A DNA stretch of 64,000 bases from Gammaproteobacteria bacterium (GTDB taxonomy: Bacteria; Pseudomonadota; Gammaproteobacteria; JAADJB01). The position numbers were made by a program, and so were the translations under genes. Under the pieces are notes generated by a model. It had not been told where the DNA came from, made no database searches, and worked only from the letters and a program-made list of their open reading frames with translations. The stretch covers positions 1-64,000 of the forward strand of contig JAADJB010000015.1 in NCBI GenBank assembly GCA_013151035.1, in the 5' to 3' direction. Positions 9,792-17,268 of the stretch are shown here, one piece after another. Each line of letters begins with the position of its first letter. Position 1 is the first letter of the stretch.

Positions 9792-9793
9792 TC

Positions 9794-9814
9794 GGTAGGG
9801 TGCGCATGCGCACC
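9794..9814. repeat. REP-like 21-bp palindrome
   Basis: GGTAGGGTGCGCATGCGCACC lies in the 32-bp gap between the convergent stops of ppc and sthA. It could act as a bidirectional terminator, though it has no T run. Confidence 0.7.
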
Positions 9815-9823
9815 AAAATATAA

Positions 9824-11197
9824 TTAACCTTCTTGTGGCTCCAGCTGCTTCAACACATCCTGAGCCGCAATTTTATATAGCACGCTCAGTGTTGGCACAT
9901 TGAAGACAAAACGATCCAGGTCATCCACTGTCCCGCCATAGCGAATAATCGTCATTGCGATATGAATTAATTCCGTGGCATGACTACCGATAATACAGGC
10001 ACCGAGCAGACAATGGCTACTACGATCAACCACTAGATTGATCATCCCTGCATTCTCACCCAGCATATGAGATCGTACGGCCTTATCGTAAGAGGCAGTG
10101 GCACAAACCGGATCAAAACCATGTTTGATCGCTTCTTCCGTAGTAAACCCGACACTACTCAATTCAGGAATGGTAAATACGCCGTTTGGAATGAGTGCAT
10201 CAATAGCACCCCGTTTAACACCAAACATATGCGCCGCCGCTTCTCTGCCCTGCTCCATACCCATCGATGCCAAGGAAGGAAACCCGACCACATCACCAGC
10301 GGCATAGATGTGCTCGACTTCGGTCTGCATATATTCATTCACCTCAATCGTGCCCCAATGGGTCAGCGACACACCCGCCGCCTCCAGATTAAGTTCATCG
10401 GTTGCCGGCTTTCTACCCAACGCCACAAATACCACCTCAGCGGAATCCATCGTGCCATCATCCAGATAGACCTCAACCCCCTCACCCTTATAAGTCTGTA
10501 ACGCCTCCGGACGGGCATCATTACGCACCACCATGCCACTCTCACGAAAGGCATCCTCGATAAAATCACTCATCTCATTATCAACAAAACCCAACACCCG
10601 ATCACGTCCATTGATCAGCGTCACCTGAACCCCCAAGGCCTGAAAAATAGAGGCATATTCACATGCAATCACACCACCGCCTAATACAATCATGGAAGCC
10701 GGGATATGATTGAGTGACAACAGAGTATCGGAGTTATGCACCAGATTCCCATCAACAGGTAATTCAGGCACAGAGCGAGGACTGGAACCGGTGGCAATCA
10801 AAATTCGTTCACCATGAACCTTTTCACCGGTTGATAGCCCCAGGGTATGGGCATCAATAAAACGAGCGGTAGCACAGATACGGGTAACCGCACTGTTTTT
10901 GAAATCATGCTCAATCCGCTCACGCCAACGCGCCACCAGATGCCGTTTCAGGCTCATAAAGCTACGCACAGTGGGATTATTTGAAGAGGTTGAGACAACA
11001 CCATGACGGCGACCACCCGCCAGATACAAAGCCGATTCACGCAAGGTCTTACTCGGGATCGTGCCGGTATTCACCCAGGCACCACCGGCAGGGCCATGAT
11101 CGATTACACAGACAGAGTGCCCATGATCGGCAGCAAATAATGCCGCCTTTTCACCACCGGGTCCACTACCAATAACAATTAATTCATAGCTTTCCAT
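9824..11197 (-). CDS. sthA: Soluble pyridine nucleotide transhydrogenase
   Basis: SthA is a soluble flavoprotein that transfers hydride between NADPH and NAD+, balancing the two pools. The 457-residue product has the FAD site 'VIGSGPGGEKAA' at the N-terminus, the family signature 'NTGTIPSKTLRES', the NAD(P) site 'VLGGGVIACEYASIF', and the FAD motif 'YAAGDVVGFPS'. Related dihydrolipoamide dehydrogenases have CxxxxC before PSK. SthA normally keeps only the first Cys ('GGxC'), and here that position is Trp ('GGAWVNTGTIPSK'), so no redox Cys is left at this site. A lipoamide dehydrogenase role is therefore excluded. It is monocistronic on the minus strand, with three REP-like units upstream. Confidence 0.9.
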   Translation of the reverse strand: MESYELIVIGSGPGGEKAALFAADHGHSVCVIDHGPAGGAWVNTGTIPSKTLRESALYLAGGRRHGVVSTSSNNPTVRSFMSLKRHLVARWRERIEHDFKNSAVTRICATARFIDAHTLGLSTGEKVHGERILIATGSSPRSVPELPVDGNLVHNSDTLLSLNHIPASMIVLGGGVIACEYASIFQALGVQVTLINGRDRVLGFVDNEMSDFIEDAFRESGMVVRNDARPEALQTYKGEGVEVYLDDGTMDSAEVVFVALGRKPATDELNLEAAGVSLTHWGTIEVNEYMQTEVEHIYAAGDVVGFPSLASMGMEQGREAAAHMFGVKRGAIDALIPNGVFTIPELSSVGFTTEEAIKHGFDPVCATASYDKAVRSHMLGENAGMINLVVDRSSHCLLGACIIGSHATELIHIAMTIIRYGGTVDDLDRFVFNVPTLSVLYKIAAQDVLKQLEPQEG

Positions 11198-11219
11198 TAT
11201 GCACTCCTGATAAATGACC

Positions 11220-11284
11220 GGTGCGTGGTACGCACCCTACCATGCGTGGGATGCACCCTACCGGTAGGGTGCGCAATGCGCACC
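11220..11284. repeat. Cluster of REP-like palindromes
   Basis: A complete unit lies at 11220-11241, a degenerate unit at about 11244-11262 (GCGTGGGATGCACCCTACC), and an inverted complete unit at 11263-11284. They fill the sthA-panD gap. Confidence 0.8.
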
Positions 11285-11293
11285 ATTGTTTGA

Positions 11294-11677
11294 TTACCCC
11301 ACAGCCTGCACAGGAATCTCGTTATTGGTATGAGTCACCTGATTACTCTCATCAAGATACACCAGTGTCGGCTTAAAGCTCATGGCTTCCTGTTGAGACA
11401 AACGGACATAGGCACAGATAATAACCCGATCCCCCGGATTGGCCTTGTGTGCGGCCGCACCATTAACAGAGATAATACCGGAACCATCCTCAGCCCGAAT
11501 AACATAGGTTGTAAAGCGTTCGCCATTGGCCATATTGTAAATATGAATCTGTTCATATTCACGTAGCCCGGCAGCCTTTAATAACAAGCCATCAATCGCA
11601 CAGGAACCTTCGTACTCAAGTTCAGAATGAGTTACGCGTGCCTGGTGCAATTTGGCCTTGAGCATTGTTAGTTGCAT
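11294..11677 (-). CDS. panD: Aspartate 1-decarboxylase
   Basis: PanD makes beta-alanine from L-aspartate for pantothenate. It is a pyruvoyl enzyme formed by self-cleavage at Gly-Ser, here within '[13 protein letters not shown]'. The ATG at 11677 gives '[19 protein letters not shown]', which aligns with the E. coli N-terminus; a GTG five codons earlier is less likely. The length of 127 residues is normal. '[15 protein letters not shown]' is the conserved core. It is the last gene of panB-panC-panD. Confidence 0.96.
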   Translation of the reverse strand: MQLTMLKAKLHQARVTHSELEYEGSCAIDGLLLKAAGLREYEQIHIYNMANGERFTTYVIRAEDGSGIISVNGAAAHKANPGDRVIICAYVRLSQQEAMSFKPTLVYLDESNQVTHTNNEIPVQAVG

Positions 11678-11719
11678 AAAATACTGGTTCACCGTTCAAT
11701 CAAGAACGATAATTATCCC

Positions 11720-12604
11720 TTATTTCAGTAAAAAATTCATCTTTAAAGCTGAATCACCGTTATGATTGGCTCGAATATTATCAATCAAGCGGGTATCCCC
11801 CAAACGAGCCGCAAGCAAAACCACCCAATCCAGGCAGTCTTCTCCCACATCAAGCAATGTTTTCGCATCACGAACAGTAAAATACTCCACTTCAAAGCCA
11901 AATGAGGTCAAATAATCCCGCATTTCCACCTCAAGTCCTGAAACATCCCTTTCACCCTGCTGCAAACGCTGATTAGCCGCCTGTAGAGATTGAAACAGGA
12001 TCGGCGCAATGGCGCGTTGTTCAGTCGACAGATAACGATTACGCGAACTCATCGCCAGACCATCTGGCTCACGTCGAGTTTCAACCGCAATAATCTCAAC
12101 AGGCATATAAAGCAGCTTCACCATACGACGAATAATGCTTAACTGCTGAAAATCCTTGCTACCCAATACAGCAACATCCGGCTGCACAATATTAAACAAC
12201 TTGGCAACCACCGTAGTCACCCCGGTAAAGTGTCCCTTGCGACTGGCACCACACAAGATCTCACTAATACCCGTCACCTCGACAATAACAGCATCCCGAT
12301 CTTCGCCATAGATCTCATCGACATCAGGCACAAATAAACAGTCAGCTCCCACCGCATGCAGTTTCTCAATATCCTGTTCCAGGGTGCGTGGATAGGTCGA
12401 GAAATCCTCACCCGCCGAAAATTGTAACGGATTAACAAAGATACTCACCACCACACGATCAGCACAACGAAACCCCTCCTCCACCAGAGCCAGATGACCC
12501 TGGTGGAGATTACCCATGGTAGGAACAAAGGCAACACGCAGCCTCTCCCCACGCCATTCGCCAAGCTGTGAACGAACTGCCGAAATAGTCTTAGCTATAT
12601 TCAT
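11720..12604 (-). CDS. panC: Pantothenate synthetase
   Basis: PanC condenses pantoate and beta-alanine using ATP, through a pantoyl-adenylate. The 294-residue product has 'VPTMGNLHQGHLALV' (the HxGH nucleotide site), 'FVNPLQF', 'KDFQQL' and the KMSKS-like 'LAMSSRNRYL'. It lies between panB and panD on the same strand, 42 bp before panD. The gap to panB holds a 33-nt-arm inverted repeat that may break the operon or process its message. Confidence 0.96.
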   Translation of the reverse strand: MNIAKTISAVRSQLGEWRGERLRVAFVPTMGNLHQGHLALVEEGFRCADRVVVSIFVNPLQFSAGEDFSTYPRTLEQDIEKLHAVGADCLFVPDVDEIYGEDRDAVIVEVTGISEILCGASRKGHFTGVTTVVAKLFNIVQPDVAVLGSKDFQQLSIIRRMVKLLYMPVEIIAVETRREPDGLAMSSRNRYLSTEQRAIAPILFQSLQAANQRLQQGERDVSGLEVEMRDYLTSFGFEVEYFTVRDAKTLLDVGEDCLDWVVLLAARLGDTRLIDNIRANHNGDSALKMNFLLK

Positions 12605-12672
12605 GTATGAACCGTCATGGGGACAGTATACCTATTTCCGTACGATGGTTTGAGGTTCGTGGAACTCTTCGA

Positions 12673-12785
12673 GGGGACACAGCAGATAAAGCCTGCTATG
12701 TCCCCGGCCTGTGCCAGCCTAAAAATAGACACCGACCCGCATCATTGAACCGGGGACATAGCAAGGCTTTATCTGCTGTGTCCCC
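12673..12785. repeat. Long inverted repeat with 33/34-nt arms, GGGGACA..TGTCCCC type
   Basis: The arms 12673-12705 and 12752-12785 are reverse complements except for one extra base. Each arm itself begins GGGGACA and ends TGTCCCC, like the 5801 palindrome. It occupies the panB-panC gap (12605-12838), which has no other feature. Confidence 0.8.
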
Positions 12786-12838
12786 TTAAGCACGTACCAC
12801 AAGCTCAGAGATGAATAGAGAACCTCTAATTATAAAAT

Positions 12839-13621
12839 TCAAAAACTATGCTCGGCTGCCGGAAACAACTCATCTTTAACCGCACGAACATAGGCCTTCA
12901 ATGCCGCTGCTATATCCTCATTCTCAGCTAGAAAATCCTTCGAAAAACGTGGCCGTTTACCCGGCGTAATCCCCAATGCATCATACAACACAAGCACCTG
13001 ACCATCACAATCAACACCCGCACCAATACCAATAACAGGGATATCCAACGCCAGACTAATCCTTTTCCCCAATGATGCTGGCACACACTCCAGCACCAAT
13101 AAAGATGCACCGGCTTGCTGTAATGCAATCGCATCATCCAGAATAATTTGTGCCTGCTCCTCACTACGCCCCTGCACATGATAGCCACCCAGTTCATTAA
13201 CCGACTGCGGCAACAAACCTAGATGAGCACACACAGGATAGCCCTGATCAACCAGTGCAGATACCACATCCATCATGGCACCCTCCAGCTTAACCATCTG
13301 CGCCCCACCCTGCTCCATTAATCGCTGTGCATTCTGTAGCGCAGACTCAACCGTTAAATAACTGTGATAAGGCAGATCCACAATATATAATGCCGAGCCG
13401 GATTGACGCGTCACACATCGCGCATGATAAATCATGTCATCCATAGTAACGGGCAGAGTAGAGTCATGCCCCTGCAACACCATACCCAGAGAATCCCCCA
13501 CTAGAATCAGCTCCACACCCGCTCGTTCCAGCAGCCGTGAAAAACTGGCATCATAACAGGTCAGACAGGTGATCTTCTCACCACGCTGCTTCATTGCCAT
13601 TAGTTGATTAATCGTTATCAT
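12839..13621 (-). CDS. panB: 3-methyl-2-oxobutanoate hydroxymethyltransferase
   Basis: PanB transfers a hydroxymethyl group from methylene-tetrahydrofolate to 2-ketoisovalerate, giving ketopantoate, the first committed step to pantothenate. The 260-residue product has 'CLTCYDASFSRLLERAGVE', 'VGDSLGMVLQGHDSTLPV' (metal-binding Asp) and 'PVIGIGAGVDCDGQVLV'. Start: ATG at 13621. It is upstream of panC and panD on the minus strand, while panE/ilvC function must come from elsewhere. A 114-bp hairpin element separates it from the kinase gene upstream. Confidence 0.96.
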   Translation of the reverse strand: MITINQLMAMKQRGEKITCLTCYDASFSRLLERAGVELILVGDSLGMVLQGHDSTLPVTMDDMIYHARCVTRQSGSALYIVDLPYHSYLTVESALQNAQRLMEQGGAQMVKLEGAMMDVVSALVDQGYPVCAHLGLLPQSVNELGGYHVQGRSEEQAQIILDDAIALQQAGASLLVLECVPASLGKRISLALDIPVIGIGAGVDCDGQVLVLYDALGITPGKRPRFSKDFLAENEDIAAALKAYVRAVKDELFPAAEHSF

Positions 13622-13640
13622 TACTGTCCCATTAACTCAA

Positions 13641-13754
13641 GAGATATGAATTGCGCTTCTCTACCAGAGACCCTTGCCCGCATGGACGCGGGCGTGGAGC
13701 CACCATGGATGGTTTCACGGCGTGTCTCTGGTAGAGAAGTGCAATTCATGTCTC
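13641..13754 (+). repeat. 114-bp hairpin element, copy 2 of 6
   Basis: The arms 13641-13671 and 13724-13754 pair over all 31 positions, with two G-U pairs. Inner hairpins are GCCCGC-ATGGAC-GCGGGC and ACCA-TGGA-TGGT. It lies between the kinase gene and panB. Confidence 0.92.
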
Positions 13755-13779
13755 AAACCCCAGGGAACCGTTGATCCAA

Positions 13780-14430
13780 CTACAAATTTGCCGGAGCAGG
13801 ATTAAAATAATGCCGACCACTGGTAGTACTACGCACCCGCTCCAGCAAGGCATCATAATCCATCTGATTCCCGGCAATATCAATATCCGTAGAATTAACA
13901 ATCAACAAGGGCCCCGCGCTGTAAGTATGAAAAAAACGTTCATAAGTATCAACTAATCGGGAAAGATAATCCTTGCCCATTTTACGCTCATAGGAAATAC
14001 CGCGTTTGCGTATACGCTTCAATAATACATTAACCGGGGCCTGCAAATAAATAACCAGATCCGGAGTGGGGCTATCCAGAGTTAGTTGAGAATACACCTG
14101 CTCATAAAGTTTATATTCTTCATCATCCAGCGTTAAACCGGCAAATAATTGATCCTTCGCCATCAGGTAATCAGCCACCCGTACCGGACGAAACATATCC
14201 CCCTGACGTAGCTCCTGCATTTGCTTGGCTCGTTGAAAAAGAAAAAACAACTGGGTGGGGAGAGCGGCATCCTTCGGGTTATTGTAAAACTTCTCAAGGA
14301 AGGGGTTCGCATCGCCACTTTCCAACAACAAGGCACTGCCAAAACTACTCGACAAACGCCGTGCCAGAGTCGTCTTGCCGACACCAATCGGTCCTTCTAC
14401 AACAATATAATCAGGCTGTTTTATAGTCAT
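13780..14430 (-). CDS. Deoxynucleoside kinase family protein (dAdo/dCyd kinase-like)
   Basis: A 216-residue P-loop kinase: Walker A 'VEGPIGVGKTTLARRL' near residue 15, 'DYLMAKDQLFAG' (the DR[S/Y]-like region) near residue 90, and the arginine-rich lid 'RIRKRGISYERKM'. This is the dGK/dCK/TK2 family, which phosphorylates deoxynucleosides in salvage. Which base it prefers cannot be told from sequence alone. It sits between folK and panB, each gap filled by a 114-bp hairpin element, so it may be transcribed with them or be insulated. Confidence 0.85.
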   Translation of the reverse strand: MTIKQPDYIVVEGPIGVGKTTLARRLSSSFGSALLLESGDANPFLEKFYNNPKDAALPTQLFFLFQRAKQMQELRQGDMFRPVRVADYLMAKDQLFAGLTLDDEEYKLYEQVYSQLTLDSPTPDLVIYLQAPVNVLLKRIRKRGISYERKMGKDYLSRLVDTYERFFHTYSAGPLLIVNSTDIDIAGNQMDYDALLERVRSTTSGRHYFNPAPANL

Positions 14431-14450
14431 AATATTGCTATCCCGCTCAA

Positions 14451-14564
14451 GAGACAGGGATTATTTCTCTTTATCAGAGACCGTCAGCCGCACGGACGCG
14501 GCTGTCGAGCCTACATGGATGTATTGACGGCGTGGCTCTGATAAAGAGGAATGATTCATGCCTC
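14451..14564 (+). repeat. 114-bp hairpin element, copy 3 of 6
   Basis: The arms 14451-14481 and 14534-14564 pair with three mismatches and several G-U pairs, the most diverged copy. Inner hairpins are CAGCCGC-ACGGAC-GCGGCTG and TACA-TGGA-TGTA, both differing from copies 1 and 2 by compensating changes. Confidence 0.9.
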
Positions 14565-14580
14565 GAACTCACACAGCATT

Positions 14581-15066
14581 TCAAGAAACCTTCTTTATAT
14601 CCGAACAATCACAATACTTTAACATCTCTTTCAATAACCCTCTCCCTGGAATATCCAGATCAGGAGCTATCTCATTGAGTGGCAACAACACAAATGAACG
14701 TTCATGCAGCCCATAATGTGGCACAGTCAGGCGTTCTGAATTTATCTCCTCGTCACCAAGCAAAAGAATATCAAGGTCAATAATACGCGCACCCCAGCGT
14801 TCTTCATCACGCATCCGCCCCTGTGTCTGCTCAATATCCTGGAGATGATCCAGTAATTCAATAGCTGATAATTCCGTTTTCAGCAACACCACCGCATTAA
14901 TATAATCCGGCTGTTCCATAGCCGCCATTGGTGCACTTTGATAAAGACTGGAGGACTTGATTAATTGACTATTGACCAGTGTCTGTAAACAACGAAGCGC
15001 TTGCCTGACCTGCATGACAGGATCATTCAGATTACTGCCTATCCCGATGTAAACGTATTGACCCAT
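14581..15066 (-). CDS. folK: 2-amino-4-hydroxy-6-hydroxymethyldihydropteridine pyrophosphokinase
   Basis: HPPK transfers pyrophosphate from ATP to 6-hydroxymethyl-dihydropterin in folate synthesis. The 161-residue product begins 'MGQYVYIGIGSNLNDP' and has the signature 'ERWGARIIDLDILLLG' with the metal-binding DLD. The chosen ATG lies 8 bp after the pcnB stop; a TTG four codons upstream would overlap pcnB. Translational coupling to pcnB is likely. Confidence 0.95.
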   Translation of the reverse strand: MGQYVYIGIGSNLNDPVMQVRQALRCLQTLVNSQLIKSSSLYQSAPMAAMEQPDYINAVVLLKTELSAIELLDHLQDIEQTQGRMRDEERWGARIIDLDILLLGDEEINSERLTVPHYGLHERSFVLLPLNEIAPDLDIPGRGLLKEMLKYCDCSDIKKVS

Positions 15067-15074
15067 TTTATGCC

Positions 15075-16424
15075 TCAAGCACTTTGAGCCTTTTTACGCC
15101 GTCTACGCCGTTTTTTTGAGTTCACCTGCGGCTGTTGAACCTGCTGAATAAAACTCTCCCGATCATTCTTGTCCAGGGTCTGAATCTCAGTCCACCAGTC
15201 ACACAATGACTTATCAACCTCTCCAGCAACTTCACGCAACAAAAGAAAATCATACGCCGCGCGGAAACGAGGATGCGTCAACAAGCGCAAAGGACGTTTT
15301 CCCGCACGTTGTTCAAAACGATGTTGTAAAGACCATATCTCACGCATCGGTAAACTGAAACGCTTGGGCAGAGAGGTTACTCGAACCTGTTCACGCACAA
15401 TCTCACTGGAGGCAATCTGCATTACCCGTGTCGAGCTCACCACCTCATCACCCGTATCTCGCGTCATCACCTCTTGCATGCGAATCTGCATGGGATGCCA
15501 TAACAAGGCAGCATATAAAAAAGCCGGGGTGACGGGTTTGCCTTGCTGAATACGCGAATCGGTATTCTTTAATGCCTGAATCAACATTCTATCGGGAAAG
15601 TGTTCAACCTCAAGTGCCAGCGATTCATCTGTCATTGGAAACAGGTATTTAAACAGATCGTAATGGCGCAATAATTCAAAGGTCTCTAATGCCGCACCCG
15701 ACATAAATAATTTCAGCACCTCTTCAAAGATCCGCGCACTTGGTATCTCTCGCAACAAGGCACCCATCTGCGGGATAGCCCGCTCAGATTCCGGGTCAAT
15801 ACGGAAACCCAGCTTGGCAGCAAAACGTATCGCACGCAGCATACGAACAGCATCTTCACGATAACGTTCTTCAGTATCACCAATTAATCTTAGTAGCCCA
15901 TCCTTGATATCCTGCATGCCACCGACATAATCAATAATCGAATAATCCTTGATATCATAATAGAGCGCATTAATCGTAAAATCCCGCCGCCAGACATCAT
16001 CATCAATAGAGCCATAGACGTTATCCCTGAGAATACGTCCCGCCTCCATTTTTTGTTCGTCTTCATTATTATTGCTGTCATCATGTGGCGCTCTGAAAGT
16101 TGCTACCTCAATAACCTCACGACCATAAATCACATGCGCCAGACGAAACCTGCGCCCGATCAAACGACAATTACGAAATAAATCCCGCACCTGCTCGGGT
16201 GAGGCATCAGTGGCAATATCAAAATCTTTGGGTTCTCGACCCAGGATCAAATCACGCACCCCACCACCCACCAGACAGGCCTGAAAGCCAGCGGAATCGA
16301 GGCGATAAAGAACCTTCAACGCATTGGGGCTGATATTTTTACGGGAAACAGAATGCTCTGAACGGGATAAAAAGACCGGATCAGCGCGATTTTTTATACT
16401 ATTGCCTTTACTGGCTACCGACAT
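15075..16424 (-). CDS. pcnB: Poly(A) polymerase I
   Basis: PcnB adds poly(A) tails that mark RNA for decay. The 449-residue product has the class II nucleotidyltransferase signature 'LVGGGVRDLILGREPKDFDIATD' region near residue 40 and 'RRDFTINALYYD'. It also has the PcnB-type 'NCRLIGRRFRLAHVIYG', which separates it from CCA-adding enzymes. The C-terminus is a basic tail (KKRRRRRRKK), as in E. coli PcnB. The start at ATG 16424 is chosen over the preceding TTG. It is first in pcnB-folK-dNK-panBCD. Confidence 0.94.
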   Translation of the reverse strand: MSVASKGNSIKNRADPVFLSRSEHSVSRKNISPNALKVLYRLDSAGFQACLVGGGVRDLILGREPKDFDIATDASPEQVRDLFRNCRLIGRRFRLAHVIYGREVIEVATFRAPHDDSNNNEDEQKMEAGRILRDNVYGSIDDDVWRRDFTINALYYDIKDYSIIDYVGGMQDIKDGLLRLIGDTEERYREDAVRMLRAIRFAAKLGFRIDPESERAIPQMGALLREIPSARIFEEVLKLFMSGAALETFELLRHYDLFKYLFPMTDESLALEVEHFPDRMLIQALKNTDSRIQQGKPVTPAFLYAALLWHPMQIRMQEVMTRDTGDEVVSSTRVMQIASSEIVREQVRVTSLPKRFSLPMREIWSLQHRFEQRAGKRPLRLLTHPRFRAAYDFLLLREVAGEVDKSLCDWWTEIQTLDKNDRESFIQQVQQPQVNSKKRRRRRKKAQSA

Positions 16425-16438
16425 CAAGGAACCTTAAC

Positions 16439-16466
16439 TTGCTCATTGGAAACTTGAAGGTATAAT
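16439..16466 (+). promoter_or_regulatory. Candidate sigma-70 promoter for tRNA-Glu(CTC)
   Basis: TTGCTC at 16439-16444 and TATAAT at 16461-16466 are 16 bp apart, 45 bp before the tRNA 5' end, which would give a short leader. Confidence 0.5.
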
Positions 16467-16511
16467 AACACCCCTTCAATAGTGTTGCAGGTTAAGATGC
16501 ATTGAAACACT

Positions 16512-16587
16512 GCTCCCTTCGTCTAGTGGCCCAGGACCCTGGCCTCTCACGCCGGTAACAGGGGTTCGAGTCCCCTAGGGAGCACCA
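16512..16587 (+). tRNA. tRNA-Glu (anticodon CTC)
   Basis: A 76-nt cloverleaf with encoded CCA. The acceptor GCTCCCT pairs with AGGGAGC, and the anticodon arm carries the loop CTCTCAC (anticodon CTC). It is a second Glu isoacceptor beside the TTC gene at 1438, and is divergent from pcnB. Confidence 0.94.
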
Positions 16588-16639
16588 ATTTTGTAACTCT
16601 TTATTATAATGACTCAATACAGCCACTCCATTAACTCAA

Positions 16640-16753
16640 GAGACAGGAATTATTCCTCTCTAACAGAGACCGTTGCCCGCATGGACGCGGGCATCGAGCC
16701 TACATGGATGTATTCACGGCGTGTCTCTGTTAGAGAGGCGTGATTCCTGTCTC
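16640..16753 (+). repeat. 114-bp hairpin element, copy 4 of 6
   Basis: The arms 16640-16670 and 16723-16753 pair with one mismatch and a few G-U pairs. Inner hairpins are GCCCGC-ATGGAC-GCGGGC and TACA-TGGA-TGTA. It sits between tRNA-Glu and the RDD gene, starting 52 bp after the tRNA. Confidence 0.92.
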
Positions 16754-16774
16754 GAACTCGCAGAGCCCACGCTT

Positions 16775-17212
16775 ATGAGTAAAACCACACCCACCGATAC
16801 CATTCAAACTGCTGGCCTATTCCCACGACTGGCCGCCATGGTCTACGATGCCTTTCTATTACTGGCGACCTTATTCCTCGCCGCAGCACTGGTATTACCC
16901 CTGGCAGAAGATGGTGCCATTTCTGCTGGTAACCCACTCTTTACCAGCTACCTGTTTATCGTGTGTTTTTTCTTTAATGCCTGGTTCTGGACGCGTTGTG
17001 GTCAAACCCTAGGGATGCGCACATGGAAGATTCGCATAGAAAGCGTAAACGGTGGCCCCATCAGCTGGTGGCAGGCACTACTACGATTCCTGATTTCACT
17101 GGTTTCAATCGCCTTTCTCGGACTGGGTTATTTCTGGATATTGATTGATAAAAAAAATCGAAGCTGGCACGATATTTATTCTGAGACTCGAATCGTTAAG
17201 GTCAGTTCATAA
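16775..17212 (+). CDS. RDD family membrane protein
   Basis: A 145-residue inner-membrane protein with the RDD pattern: 'GLFPRLAAMVYDAFLLLATL' opening (R and D in the first helix), a second helix 'SYLFIVCFFFNAWFW', 'QTLGMRTWKIRI', and a third helix ending in 'LIDKKNRSWHDIYSETRIV'. RDD proteins are small membrane proteins, some linked to ion exchange; the function here is unknown. An earlier in-frame ATG lies within the hairpin element and is rejected. The ATG at 16775 gives the family N-terminus. A strong bidirectional terminator follows. Confidence 0.88.
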   Translation: MSKTTPTDTIQTAGLFPRLAAMVYDAFLLLATLFLAAALVLPLAEDGAISAGNPLFTSYLFIVCFFFNAWFWTRCGQTLGMRTWKIRIESVNGGPISWWQALLRFLISLVSIAFLGLGYFWILIDKKNRSWHDIYSETRIVKVSS

Positions 17213-17250
17213 AGAAAGGGGACAGACCTTAGGTCTGCCCCCTTTCTTTT
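17211..17250. terminator. Bidirectional terminator of the GGGGACAGAC type
   Basis: AAAGAAAGGGG.CAGACC pairs with GGTCTG.CCCCTTTCTTT, giving a long stem with an A tract on one side and a T tract on the other. It lies between the convergent RDD gene and the REC-GGDEF-EAL gene. Its inner part is the same GGGGACAGAC palindrome seen near 5801. Confidence 0.8.
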
Positions 17251-17268
17251 CGGTTTGTATTCCGAATA

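Noticed and set aside
16673-16774. Extended N-terminus for the RDD protein
   Set aside because: The extra codons fall inside hairpin element copy 4 and do not resemble the family; ATG 16775 fits.
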